Assembly (NCBI RefSeq): GCF_037126465.1
Contig: NC_088206.1
Coordinates: 67,893,687-67,957,686, forward strand
Length of the DNA stretch: 64,000 nt
Source of the DNA: Ornithodoros turicata
Taxonomy: Eukaryota; Arthropoda; Arachnida; Ixodida; Argasidae
Direction of reading: 5' to 3'
Under the pieces are notes generated by a model, which was given only the letters and a program-made list of their open reading frames with translations, did no database searches and was not told where the DNA came from. Numbering within the stretch: position 1 is the stretch's first letter; each line of letters starts with the position of its first letter. The position numbers and the translations under genes were made by a program. Below, piece by piece: positions 1-12,042 of this stretch.

Positions 1-419
1 CAGTCTCGAAGTTTTGACGCACTGCACGTGTGGAATGTCTTTCAGCAAGCTTTGTTTGTTATTTTAAGCATTATTAGTGTTATCGATATAGTTCGAAACA
101 CATAGAAGCATAGCTTATAGATGAAATATAGCATACTTGGCAGGCGCTGCACCAGCACGTGGTGCGGTATCGAAAACATACGTTGATGGACGGACTTGGC
201 GTAAAGGACGAGCGGGTTCTTTCGTTGCCGTGACAGACAGATGGGGAGAAAATCAACTGTCTAATCCTTTATGGCGAGAATTCTCGTCCAAAAGTCACAC
301 GTGACAAGCGCACAGAGCTGTGACGTATGTAGCCACACGGCGCAAACACGAAATAATAAAAATAATCATGTAACGTATATATACTCGCAGTCATACATCA
401 ACAATGGTCTCTCAATTAG
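1..419. other. No gene recognised; probably intron of the protease gene
   Basis: This stretch lies 5' of the first recognisable protease exon. I see no IVGG-type activation site, signal peptide or other coding sequence in it, so the protease start and propeptide are probably further upstream, outside the window. Confidence 0.4.
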
Positions 420-3400
420 GGCAAGCTAAAGAGTGCTCGGTACGTGGCTAAAGATCTTCAAACTGTGATGTCACTCTGCGGCGGATCTCTGATAACACCG
501 CGACATGTGCTCACAGCTGGACACTGCCTGCTTCCAGAGTAAGCCTCAAAACGTTTGTATACACACCAAAGAAAATACCGTAACCTCTTGTGAAAGCGTG
601 ACCCTTGTATTCGGCACCATGACTTGCTTTTGAAAACTAACTGTGCAAAGGAAACTTTCAAACAACTTTTTTTTTTCTCTGAGCCGTACATTGTTTGCCA
701 AAAGTGCTGCAGAGTTTTCTCCACACTTTGAACGTCCCAAGAGTACAGTACGATTCTTGAGAGTTCAAAATGTGAAAACAGCATGCACACTAAGTTATAC
801 GAGCATTCACCATTTACACAAACGAGCAAGCGTTAGCTTCCTTAGAGTTCAGAAGGACAGGACTCGTAGCTATACCGCTGTGCTTCACCTGTCCTTCTTC
901 CTGTCTTGTCCTTGCATAGGGAGTTCTACCCACGCTACGTGGTGCACTACGGATCTGCGAGCGCCGCGAAACAATCGACGGCATTTGTATCTCATGTTTA
1001 CAAGCATCCCAACTGCCACCTAGTGAACCAGGACAGAGCAGTGGACGATGTTGCGGTCATGGTCCTCCGAGCGCCGGTGCCCTTGTCACCAGTATGCCTG
1101 CCACGTGCTGGGGCTCCACTGCCTTCGGAAGTCACTGTAGCTGGGTGGGGAAACACTATTCCAAGTAAGAAAAAAAAAAGCAAGAGATGCCATGGCACCT
1201 ACGTGAACGAGACAGGGTGACTGGGCCCGTAGAAAGATTTATCAGTGCATGCTTCAAAATTAAGGAGTACAGAGGGCCATCCAAAAAAATTTGAGATATA
1301 GACATCTGATGAAAGTGTGTGTGTCATTATACCGAATAGCGCGAAAGGTTTTGATGTGTGCAATTTGTTTCCCGGAAAAAAACTCACATAAACATAGCTC
1401 CGCGCCTTCACCCTTAACTCGCCACTCCAGCTATAACGAGGATGAGGAGGTATGATGGCACGTCACCGATGACGGCATAAGGAGACTCGTTCTGGTTTGC
1501 CGGTCAGTGGGGGTCAGCGCCTTGTCCCTTTGCCGCCGTAAACCTGTTTTGCCAGTTTTCCCGGAGAATTGGGGATAGAAGAAGCGGCCGAAGCATTGCC
1601 GAGCAAGGAGAAAGGCTTTATCAGAACCCCGAACAGCCGAGTAGCAGACGACAGCGGAGTAGCAGACAGCATTTCTCTAGACCAATCAGCGAGCGTCATC
1701 CTTATAGCGTCAGCGCGAGGTTCCAGGCAGATCACAGGCTGGTACTGCTCTTCACCACCGTTGCGCACGGTCGCTTTTAGCGGCGTATTTTAAATTCAAT
1801 TTCCGCGATAATTATGACTCTGTGGTGTAAATTACTTCGCATGGTGCATCTTACTGGCCTACTTAACAGTTTTACAGGAAGAAAACTGGGTGTTAAAAAT
1901 GACTTCTGTGCTACTTTAAGTGTTAGCGAGGACAGATGTACCTGTCAACTTTCTCTGTCCTTGTCCCGTTCGCGTCAACTGCGAGCGAACTAGCCAATGA
2001 TCTTTTTGTCAGCAATTCAGTACTTTGAAACCCTGTAATGTTGGTTAGAAGGGTAGTTAGTTAAGACGCACAGAATCGTCAAGTGTTGTCCATATTCTAT
2101 AGCAGCAGCTAGGCTGTTTTGTTTTTCCGTGTGCAGCTCGAGTTGCACGTAGCTTTTGGTCATTAGTTACCTGGTTATCGTAGTTTACTCATATGTGAGC
2201 ATCATACATGGGTGCAACGAACAATGTTTGAAACAGATATGAAAGGCTCCCAACTGCAAACAAATAATAGATCTGGAATTCAGGGGAGCACAGTCTAGAA
2301 ATAGCCAGCATTGTGAGAGGTAAAGCCTGTATATAGGCTTCGCCACTACGCAAGAGTAACATACAATGTCAATGTCAATGAATAAACACCCTCATTTCAT
2401 ACCCGCAATCTGCTGATCTAGCACATCTGTCCAGCACAACAAAATTATAGTTCGAGGTCACTACCAGTAAGTCCGTCTGCTTTGTCCCTTCAGGATTGCT
2501 AGAGAAAAGGCAACCTGCAGAAACCGCCGTAATCTGATAAACGAATAAAGAGTCTGCCTCATAAAAGTAATCATTTTCTCAATACTTTTGTACTATGTCT
2601 TCGATCGATTCTGTGAGCCGTGTTTGCACCGCGTGGTCCTCTCACAACCGACAGGGTCAGCTTCTAAACTGTCACGACGCTTTTTCACTTGTTGGAATAT
2701 CGCCATTTATTGCTGCGTAACCAGAAGAGAGCAAATGAAAACGAACGCAATTTGTGCCCAGATTCCCGAAGGGTAATTATATAGATATCGGTCCTTCGGA
2801 ACAAACTGCATCTCGATGCCTTGTGTTGGAATGCAACAGTTGTACACAGTCGTGTCCACACGTGTGTTTATCCGCTGCGAGAAAAATATCAAACGGGTAA
2901 TTAGAGACGCCGCTTCAAACACCCGCTGGGCATCTGGCAAGACTATCGAAACGAAAACAAAGAGAAAATATCCTACTATGCCGTGGATTAAAGGGAACTC
3001 GTTGCTTCTCAATGACCCTGTTCTGTTGCGACGTTCGCGTGAAACTCCACGACGGCGCGGTCTATTGCACAAAAGACGATTCTGCGAAGAACTGAGGCCA
3101 CTTAGATAACCGTAAACATACGTGGTGTGTAACCGTACGTAGAAATGGCCTGATGTACTTGATGTACGTATATGGTAACTGTGATCACTTCTGGCTGGAA
3201 ATCGAGCGTGAAATTATGTGTAATGTACAATAATGTGCAATTTGTTTCTGCCTAATTTGATTTGTGTGCTGTAACACATGTTGTTCTTGTTTATCTGAAC
3301 GCTTAAATTGAGTGGCCCTCGCTGCGAAAGTAACTTGCGTAATCGTGCTTATAACCGAATATATTGAGTGTCCCGTAATTATACACTCTTAAAAAAAAAG

Positions 3401-4598
3401 GGTGTACTTTAACTCAGTATTTTGCCACATATATATAACACCCTTTTGAAGAGTACAATTACGCTCAAAAGGGTGTCTCCTCACTCCCTCAAGGGAGTAG
3501 CATAACACCTTCTCCCTGCAGGAGAGCAATATTACTCCCCAGTAGGGAGAAGGTGTTATGCTACTCCCTTGAGGGAGTGAGGAGACACCCTTTTGAGCGT
3601 AATTGTACTCTCCAAAAGGGTATTATATATGGGGCAAAAAAAAGTGAATTAAAGTACACCCTTTTTTTAAGAGTGTAGTGCGTGGATGGTGTAAGTCAAA
3701 TGAACTTTCGAGAGGAACGCATTGATTCATTTGCTAACGTGTCGGTTTACTAGTATCTCCTAGGTTACGGGTTTAAACGTGACCGATGGGGGCAGCTACG
3801 AGGTGGCGTTTGCTGAGGCAGGTCGTCGAGTGACGTAGAACATACGGGCTGCAATGTGCCGAGATTTCAGCGTACGCTAACCACCGCGGTATCGCTACAA
3901 CCACAAAGTTAAATGTAAATGTTTTGCCCTATGCCGCAAACACACACTTTTGGTACGTTTCACGCCATACATGAGAGACTTTCTGGAAGACGCCTCTAAA
4001 TTTCTTGACGCCATTTCTTGAGGCGGGTACATCTTGTTCAGATGGGGTTTCTCATAGCACCTTCCACAACCGGCTGTTATTACGCGTTTCAGTTGAGTCC
4101 ACGGAATAAAAAGAAACTGCCTATATTTGCGAAACATCCTTTTTGCACACTAAAAGAAGTTCGAAGGCTTACTGTGTCTCGCGATGTAAAACTCCGATAT
4201 ATCGAATTATCGTATCTCCCTCCGAGATGACGCCATCGTTGTATCGAGCTCGTTATGACATACCTGTCGTCATACCCATGTTATGCAAATCGGAAGCTGC
4301 GTAGCCGAGTTCCGGCAAAGCTAAAGGCCATGCTGACGCCTCTCTATTCTGTATCTGCAATGTGATGCAAGATAGAAGGAAGTCACGTGCCAAAGGGTAA
4401 GAGCAATATCCCTGTCGTTGAAATAGATCCCTAGTTGAAACATACATTATCCTTACATAGCTGTTAGTTTCACGGAGTTTTCTATTCGCTATAGCTTTGC
4501 ATGTTAGCCTGATACCCACGTTGAGGTAAGAGCGGAAGCAATATATAGTCGCTTGCATCGGTGCTACATGCGCAGCCACCGCTGGACATTTTCTGCGC

Positions 4599-4651
<53 letters not shown>

Positions 4652-7435
4652 CATAATAATGTTTTATTGGTGACCAAGAACGGTCACCAATTGACGACCA
4701 CACGACCACGATGTTGGCGCACACAAATACAATACAATGCACTACAAATAGGCACAATATACATACAAATACAGTAATACAATATGCACTAACAACAAGA
4801 CCCGGCTCCAAAGGCTAACTTTCAGGTTTGAAAAAAAATAAATAAAATGAAATAAAAACGACGCGAGACCTGCCGCAGACGTGCGATGAATCATTTTCTT
4901 AAAACTTTTTTCGCTCTTTTTTCGTGAGACACCCTGTATGTATGTTTGTAATAGATAGAAATATTAGCATTATGTGTTACTTGTTAGTACGGTAATACTG
5001 ATTTATGGCAAGTACTATAGCGGGTGTCTCAGTTCGCGAACCGGTACACCAATCGAAGAAATTTCCTTTTTTTTTTTTTTTTTACAAATATCTGTCCGAT
5101 ACCGCCTACAACCTGTGCACCGTGTGAATGAGTGGGAGGCGCTCATTATTTGAATAAAAATTCAAATGAGTTTCGTGAAAAAAAAAAAAAACGTAACTTC
5201 TAAAGCGGGGCGCTGTCGGCATGAAAATGGGTACTATCCCCATTTGGGACCTTCAGTGAACACGTTTTAGAGAAGAATCTGCCACCGAAGCGGGGCATTT
5301 GTTGCAGTAATTAATTGGGTTCGGTTGAGATATTTTTGTCGCGACTGGTCGTGGCGAAGCGCAAAAGGACGTAATTAATTGGTGTAAGGATGGTATTAAT
5401 TGGTGGATATGTGAGAGGAAGAGCGTCGCTTTGCGCTTCACCGCGACAAAAACATCTAAACCGAAACCAATTAATTACTGCAACAGATGACTCGCGCGGA
5501 TGTTTCTCTAAAAGGTGTCCACTGAAGGTCCCAAAAGGGGTAGTACCCATTTTAATGCCGACGGCGCCCTACTTTAAAAGTTTGTTTCACGAAACTCATC
5601 TGAACTTTTATTTAAATAATGATCGCCTCCCAGTCATTCACACGGTGCGCAGGTTGTGGGCGGTATCCGACAGGTACTTGTAAAATAGAAAGTTCTGCAC
5701 CGGTCCACCGGTTGGCGAATTATTTAGCCCGGGGATTTAACTGAGACACCCCGTATAGTTTTATAATAACACAACAGAATGAGTGCTACTCACCGCTGCG
5801 CGAGTTATGTATTGAATATAACATCGGCCGTAGGATCACACAAAAGAAACATTATTGACTGTCAACGAGCGCCGACCTGGCAGATGAAATAAAGTTGTTG
5901 TTGTTGTTGTTGTCTGGTAGACGTGCGGTCGCCGCAAAGAATCTTCGCAGTATCCTCATCTCGCGCTCCTCTTCAGGCAGGATAACAGCCCTACTTCCTG
6001 CCATAGTTCTTGAAACTTTCTATCCGTCTTAGTGTACGTTTTCATAGACCGAGAACGCCGTGTTCATTTATACATGTGTTAACAACAATGCGTGTCCCCA
6101 AGTGTCAATTGACTTCTTAACACTTCATCGCAGGCATCGATAGCCTACAGCTGCCTGAGCTTTTGAAAGAAGCCCATATGCAAGTCATACCGAAGGAGAA
6201 ATGCCAGGAGGAGCATTCTTATGCAAACCTTCAACATCAGATCTGCGCTGAACCGTCTTCAGGATTCCCTGGCGTAGTAAGATATATTTCTTACCAGTAA
6301 AACGCACGCTATGTATCTCACAATTCGCTCTGGGGTATGCTTGGAAACCTATATATGAAATATTTTTCCCGAGTTATTTGAATTCTATAAACGTGTCCGG
6401 ACGTATATTATAAAGTCCCTTCCGTTCGATACTATACCACAGTGCTATTGTTTCTCTTTACGCCAATGGAATGGTTCCCAGTTGGTGTTCCCGTTGCTGC
6501 GTATAGCGTTGACTAGTCATCTGAGTGCGGAATCAACCGTAACGAAAGGCATTGAGGACACAGCTCAGGATACTGTCGTTATAAGAGAGTCTCAAAAAGC
6601 GTTTGTATCTCTATGGGAACTATCGGATACGGACTTATAAACTTCGATGGTCTCTACTAATAACAAAGCAATCAGAACTCTGAGAAGACTCGTAGAACGA
6701 GATGTACGGATCCTCAATGGACAACATGACGAGTACTTAAAACGTCTATCTGGGACTGTTGGTAATCTGGGAACATGGCGAACATGGGAACATGGTTTGC
6801 GAACCAGTCGTTGCGTCCAAGTTGTAGTAAAGACCATAAAGTGTTATCTTCCCGTAAAAGCGATAACGCGTCGTCCATTTGCTGTCTCGAACCGACAAAG
6901 CAATTAACGGCTGTCCTCACGGATCGTTACGATGGCCTGCACTTCATTGTCTTAGTGATCGTGCAAGAAACCAAACCTATTCCTCCCTTTCTCTCAATCG
7001 ACCGTATCCCTTCGACAATCGACAATCGATAATCGATAATCCCTTGTGCATCCTCTTTCAGTGTGTATTGCATACCCCCATATGAGTGTGTCCAGGAGTT
7101 CCAGGAGCAAGGTGGGAAAGGCACAGTGCCACCGCAGGAGAATATATGGCGGCTTAGCGAATATTAGCATTCGTTTCTGGAAATGAGGATGTTGAAATAA
7201 TGTTGCAGAGATCCGATTTTTATCGCTGTTAACTAAGTAACCGCCGATTCACCTACCTCTCCAACAGGGAGACTCTGGAGGACCTCTTATGACTCAAGAA
7301 GGAAACGGAGGATGGACAGTCGTCGGCGTCGTGTCCTGGGGAAACGAGACCCGTTTCAGGACGTCACCCTTCGTTTTTTCCGATGTCACTTCCCTTCTGA
7401 CGTGGATTCAGGACATTGTCTCTCTACCTGTTTGA
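420..7435 (+). CDS. Trypsin-like serine protease (S1 family), 5'-partial
   Basis: Four exons are visible: about 420-538 (5' edge uncertain), 920-1164, 6134-6276 and 7268-7435. All have good GT-AG borders, and the phases join cleanly. Exon 1 holds CGGSLITPRHVLTAGHC with the catalytic His. Exon 2 holds DDVAVMVL with the catalytic Asp, then CLPR and VAGWGN. Exon 3 holds the EKC...QICAEP loop. Exon 4 opens with GDSGGP, the catalytic Ser, and ends LTWIQDIVSLPV then TGA. This is the chymotrypsin fold of a secreted endopeptidase. Unusual points: the cysteine normally four residues before the Ser is absent (the exon 3/4 junction reads GFPGV-GDSGG), and its partner after VVSWG is also absent (VVSWGNETRF). 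Residue 189 is not Asp by position, so trypsin-like specificity is not expected. An ATTAAA overlaps the stop and may be the poly(A) signal. The N-terminal exons (signal, propeptide, activation site) are not in the window. Introns carry a palindromic MITE, a TIR element and microsatellites. Confidence 0.85.
3384..3675. mobile_element. Palindromic MITE, mariner-like, TA target duplication
   Basis: The two halves are near-perfect inverted copies, with ends CACTCTTAAAAAAAA and their complement, flanked by TA on each side (3382-3383 and 3676-3677). The arms contain AAGGGTGT and ACTCCCTCAAGGGAGT blocks, so the whole element can fold into one long hairpin. There is no transposase. It lies in protease intron 3 as numbered here (1165-6133). 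Confidence 0.75.
4599..4661. repeat. (AAT)n microsatellite, probable retroposon tail
   Basis: About 17 AAT units, followed by the complement of an AATAAAAC motif. On the minus strand this reads AATAAAACATTATTATG, as expected for the 3' end of a retroposon inserted in minus orientation. The homopolymer reading frames here are artefacts. Confidence 0.7.
5017..5758. mobile_element. Non-autonomous DNA transposon with terminal inverted repeats
   Basis: The ends are inverted: GGGTGTCTCAG on the left and CTGAGACACCCC on the right, each bordered by TATA-rich sequence. The body is also foldback: sequence near 5105-5300 (CACCGTGTGAATGAGTGGGAGGCG, GTTGCAGTAATTAATTGG) recurs inverted near 5465-5660. No transposase is coded. 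A similar isolated end (GTGAGACACCCTGTATG) lies at about 4924-4940. Confidence 0.7.
5888..5914 (+). repeat. (TTG)n retroposon tail
   Basis: GATGAAATAAAG is followed by TTG repeats. The same arrangement ends the element at 11.7-12.0 kb, so this is probably the 3' tail of a truncated LINE or SINE. Confidence 0.5.
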
Positions 7436-7440
7436 TTAAA
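7435..7440 (+). terminator. Possible poly(A) signal ATTAAA of the protease gene
   Basis: ATTAAA shares its first base with the last base of the TGA stop. If used, the 3' UTR would be only about 20-30 nt. Confidence 0.35.
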
Positions 7441-9120
7441 TCACTCTTCGTTTCTCTGTTCCAGCGCTCGTGTAGTGTTGGAACTGTTGTAACAGCTATG
7501 ATAACGTGAACCCCCAAAATGGTTGCGTGCTGGACTGTAAAACAGAGCCTTTTTTTTTTACATTACATGCTGTTGATCGGAGCTGGGTTATGGCGAAAAT
7601 ATGTATGTGGACCATAGCAGGGTTTGCATTTCAGGGTGTTTCAGTGCACTATGTGCCTCGTCAAGAAGACAACCATGGAAGTGTGTGAACGAATGTGTAA
7701 AGAAATGCAGTCATTCAACTCAAAATAGTACTGCACCGCTGAGAGGATGGCTGGCCACAAAGACTTCACTCTCCCTCCTCCGCCAGATAATGTAATCCAT
7801 CACACTCATTCTGCTTCCGTATTGGCTGTTAAGACTGGCCACGTGACACTACGCGAGCCCTTCCCCATGGCGGCGCTGCACTATCTCTCCTGGTGCGCTA
7901 TGGTGTCTCGTTATCTCCAACGGCGTACGTAGATGACTATTTCTACGTACGTAGATGACGTAGGCGACTAAATTTCTTTTCCTTAAGTTTCGAGTACAGT
8001 TTGAAACGTGAATGCATCCTGAAGTATTCTCGAAGAGGATCCTAGTAATAATGTGGTGCCCCTACGTTGCAAAACAATTGCGATCTAAGCGGTTCTTGCG
8101 GACTAAAATTCATGCAGTAATAAAGTAATTTTTTTACGAAACTCACCTGAATAACTGTTGGATGATCACACTGTGCGTGGAGAGCATGTCACTAAACACG
8201 AACTGCAGAATGCTGCCGCATCGTAGCTACTGACTAAAGCAACGACGAGGGCAACCTGTGGGCAATAACTAGCGTCGTGACCAGGCATCAACTCCTTGTG
8301 ACTATCGTCTGCCGTCGCGCTGAAAAAAAAAAGAAAGAAGAAAAAAGAACTACAACTACACCCGGGCATGGTAACACCGCCTTCGCTCGCATCATGGTCT
8401 GACTACGATGGTGCCCTGCACGGCGAGGATCTGATAATCTAGGCTACACGTGTTGATAACCGCTGCACAAAGCTTTGTCTGCAACCCCGCAATCTTTGGC
8501 GATACGCATGATACAGCTAGATAGGCACGATTCTGCTCTCGAAGCCGTATAGGCTAATAAAGTGCTCATAATTTAGACGACTTGTGTTAGTGTTTGAAAT
8601 TGACATTATTTTCCAGTATCAGTTAGGATCTAGTAAAACAATGTATTATCACACGGGGAGGCGCCATCGGCCGCCAGGGAGCATTCGATAATTACGGCGT
8701 AACATATTTCCTTATTTATCATGGAATGAACGCATGCTGAATCGTTTATTATGTATTTTATTTGAAAATAAATATACCAGGATATTTGAACCCAGCGCTG
8801 GCACTGGGTCCCCTGGTTCAACCTTACATGAGAGTGATTATTCACAACAGACATAAAAAATGATGGCATAATTACATTCGATACACACTATTGCAGTACG
8901 ATTACAATCACAGCAGTATAAAACGAGTGACCAACCAATATGATCACCATGATTAAGAGCAAGAGGATATCCGTCACATGATTACTACGACCTCCGTCGG
9001 CCATCATAAATGGTCCGGCTCGCATAAACACGATAGTTGCATGGTGGGCTTGCCCTTGAACAGCTATCTACAAAAGATGTTTTGGTAAGTAGGTTTCATA
9101 CTGCAGGCGCAGCTGGACCC
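7441..9120. other. Intergenic, no gene recognised
   Basis: I see no coding exon here. It contains a short duplicated palindrome around TACGTACGTAGATGA (7925-7960) and AT-rich sequence. A TTTATT on the plus strand near 8757 could be a distant AATAAA for gene A on the minus strand, about 360 nt past its stop. Confidence 0.4.
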
Positions 9121-11262
9121 TCATCTGCCTCTTGACCCGAGGGAATGAACAATGTCCAGCATAGGTTCCACAAAGTTCTTTGCTTTGGCCTTCACGGCTT
9201 CGCTGGGTGTAACTGGCTGAATCCTTCTGCAGTTCTCGGAGCCTTCTCTGTACTTTCCACAGGCTACGCCGAGAAGCTCGCCAAAGATGCGTTCCATAAA
9301 CCCGTGGAAGAACTCTTTCACCTCAGGGTCGGGACACTGTTTGCTGATGATAGCCGCCGTATCGTGAAGAAATTCGGGATACAAGCTGCAAATCAGACAT
9401 TAAGCAATGATTGCTGAGCGATACGTTGCGGAAAGTTAATAATTCGGGACTTTACGTCGGGAGACAACTACGCGATCACGAGCGACGCCACAGTGGTCGG
9501 GCCTGTTATTGCAGAAAGACACTGTACTGTGTGTAGACGTTAGTGTGACCCACATAACAGACGAAAACAGGCAGTCTGCAATGAAAGGAAGCAGACGACA
9601 AGTCGCGAATCATCGTCTGCAATGAAAAGAAGCAGACGACAAGTTGCCAGTCGTCGTCTGCAATGAAACGAACGAAGCAGACAAGTCGCGAATCATCGTC
9701 TGCAATGAAACGAAGCAGACGACAAGTCGCGAAACGTCATCTGCAATGAAACGGAGTAGACGACAAGGAAGTTATGCTCATGTCATATCCATACTTATTT
9801 CATTGAGTGATCGAAAATGTTTCTGAGTCTTGTCTGCGTAAAAACAACCAGTAGAACAGAAGAAAGATTGCGACGTATGTTCAACGCTCTCCCTAGCTAT
9901 GTCTCTCTTTCTGAATAGCTGACCAATTGTGTCTCGTCAGCCACATATTAACATATTAGCTCATTATCGTACGTACCAGCAAGCGTGTCCAATCTTCTCC
10001 CGTGTACGGACAGTTTCTTTGATGGCGTACAGTCTCTGAAGAACTTTATTCAAGCGCTCATTGAGTCCCTTTCCAGCCTTGTTCAAGCATTTCACGTGTA
10101 CCTTGTAACCTGTGAATTCGAAGCGAGAAACTGCTTGATTCCTGTCCGACTAGTTAAATCAAAATAGAGAGAGAACAACAAAAGAAGTAAGTTATAATTA
10201 ACCTACTTTGATACAAGTCCGTGGATAAGTCGCAACTTTCCTCGTAGAACTCTTCAGCAGACCTGAGGCCCAGCAGCGCCACCGCTCGGGGAAATCCAGA
10301 AAGACAGCGTCGACAGAATGCTATCGAACAGGAAAGTTGTTCCAATATAAGTCTGCAAGTGATCAAATAATCATATTAGTCACTGTAGCAGATACCATTC
10401 ACGGACACGTATAGACCATTTCAGAAAGCTCTGCCCTCGGAACACAGGCGTTTGTCGTATTGTGGTATTCGTGGTACGTCTTACCTGCACTGTTGGGTGA
10501 AACTTTCCCCTTCAACTGGTAAATTTGTGGTATTGGCGTATATGACGTAGTCAGTTCCGCAAGCTTCCAATTTGTCGATGGTACATCCGGGAAGGCCGTT
10601 CAGCTGCGTTTCGCAACAGCCTAGGTACGAGATTATGTTGTGCAAACTGTAGATTTAATGGTTGCCAGGCAGGTATTAACGGCATTGACAGAACACAGAG
10701 TGAGAGTGCGTTTTGCAACCGACATGACTTCCCATAGTTAGAACTAACCCAAACGAAAGTCGCGTCGCCTTCGAGTCATACGGACATATTCGATTATTTG
10801 ATGTCAAGGCACTTGGTCCAAACATTTTTTAAACCACTCTTTCTTAGGATGCGTCCACTAGCAGGTTTTTAAACAAAATAATATGCTTTCTTGAGTGTTA
10901 TATTGTTCTTAGTATATCGTTTAGCACGAGAGCCACACAGCATATCAGGGTCGTTATCTTGCCGACATCGCAAAGGTCATCACCAACAGAGGTCAACCTT
11001 TAAGAACTCCACCGTATGTGGGAATACAATAAGGGAGGGACGCGAATCAAAAGATGCTGAAGGAACTGCTCATTCCCAAATAAAAAAAAAGCCCTCTTAT
11101 TTAACACCCAACACAGCGTTCTCTACAAACGCGTTCGATTACTCCTAAAAGCGTCAAGAGGTTGGCACAGAAAGAAGCAAGAACCACAAACAGAACAGAC
11201 CCAATATACTCACCTAAAGCGCAGAGAGCGAGCAGAAACAGCGAAACCGCAAGTGTTCTCAT
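9121..11262 (-). CDS. Gene A: secreted cysteine-rich protein of the clustered 5-exon family
   Basis: Exons (minus): 11262-11214, 10620-10485, 10352-10207, 10109-9977, 9385-9121, giving 242 residues. Introns are GT-AG with phases 1, 2, 1, 2. The signal peptide is MRTLAVSLFLLALCALG. Exon 2 begins CCETQLNGLPGC and carries ACGTDYVIYANTT with a sequon at about N46. Exon 3 has LSCSIAFCRRC then GFPRAVALLG and YEESC. Exon 4 has VKCLNKAGKGL and ends HACC. Exon 5 has KQCPDPEV then FGELLGVACGKYREGSENC. There are fifteen mature cysteines: the 14 of the B/E pattern plus one extra in the CC pair. It is presumably secreted into hemolymph or saliva; the molecular function is unknown. The layout recalls DUF1397 / 27-kDa hemolymph glycoproteins, by memory only. 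A TATA box lies 54 nt upstream of the ATG. It is the most 3' member of the array on the minus strand. Confidence 0.85.
9570..9765. repeat. Minisatellite, about 40-45 bp unit, 5 copies
   Basis: The unit is roughly TCTGCAATGAAACGAAGCAG followed by ACGACAAGTCGCGAATCATCG, repeated about five times with small changes. It lies in intron 4 of gene A. The reading frame through it is fortuitous. Confidence 0.8.
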
Positions 11263-11315
11263 GGCGAGGGAACGCAAAGAAATTAAACTCCGCTCTGCAC
11301 GTGACACAAGCTGCA

Positions 11316-11321
11316 TTTATA
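11316..11321 (-). promoter_or_regulatory. TATA box of gene A
   Basis: TATAAA on the minus strand, 54 nt upstream of the ATG at 11262. This predicts a transcription start near 11290 and a 5' UTR of about 25-30 nt. Confidence 0.6.
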
Positions 11322-11689
11322 GCTGAGAACCAGAAACAGAAAGGAGGAAGTGGCGCCAATGCCGGTTCCGTTCAATGTCAGAAACCTCAGTATAGGCCTT
11401 GGTAAACACGGATACGGAGTGAGAGACACGCGCGGACGAGAAATACTATACTTTCCACCGATTTCTGATTCCCAGACGTTTCGTCCTCAAGGTCGACCTG
11501 TGACTGACCCGTCACCTTGAAGGTGGTACGCTGCATAATATTATAGGTGTCTACTTGGGAGTTCGTGATTCATCCATCAGCCGTACGGTTGATGGAAGAG
11601 AAGGAAAGTCGCCTGCTAAGTGGCGGTGTCTGCCAAGTGTCGTCTGCTTCTGCTAGTTCTGTGATGATAGGCGTGTTTGCGTCCTATAA

Positions 11690-12042
11690 CGCTGTTTGCG
11701 GTGCTGCTTTTCTAGTTGATTGAGAGTGTTTTCAATTCGTTGTTCGGTGCCTCACTCGTTTGTGTCCTTGTCGTTTGTGTCCTTTCTGTCCTTGCTGGAC
11801 TCTCGCCCCCACTCTCTCTCACAAAATTGCTTGGTCCCTGGCCACATCCAGCCCACCAACGCTCTGGCCTCGAAGCTCTCTTCACCTTTCTGGATATCAC
11901 TAGGACATCGATCCTTATTGCGAAGGAGCTCATTATTTCATTCCCCGCTTCACCACCGGCAACGGGGTAGACTATCGCCCCCTGGCGATGAAACGCTCCA
12001 TTCATCATTTCGCAATAAAGTTGTTGTTGTTGTTGTTGTTTG
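11690..12042 (+). mobile_element. 3' end of a non-LTR retrotransposon with (TTG)n tail
   Basis: A truncated piece ends GCCCCCTGGCGATGAAACG, CATTCATCATTTCGCAATAAAG and then TTG repeats. The same terminal block, without the long TTG tract, ends a second copy near 14.76 kb. No intact reverse transcriptase is present. Confidence 0.55.

Noticed and set aside
906..1220. Protease exon 2 as an independent small gene starting at an internal Met
   Set aside because: The sequence is the Asp-containing core of the protease. The acceptor at 918-919 and donor at 1165 join it in frame to the His and loop exons.
4553..4777. Asparagine- or tyrosine-rich protein
   Set aside because: Homopolymer frames caused by the (AAT)n microsatellite.
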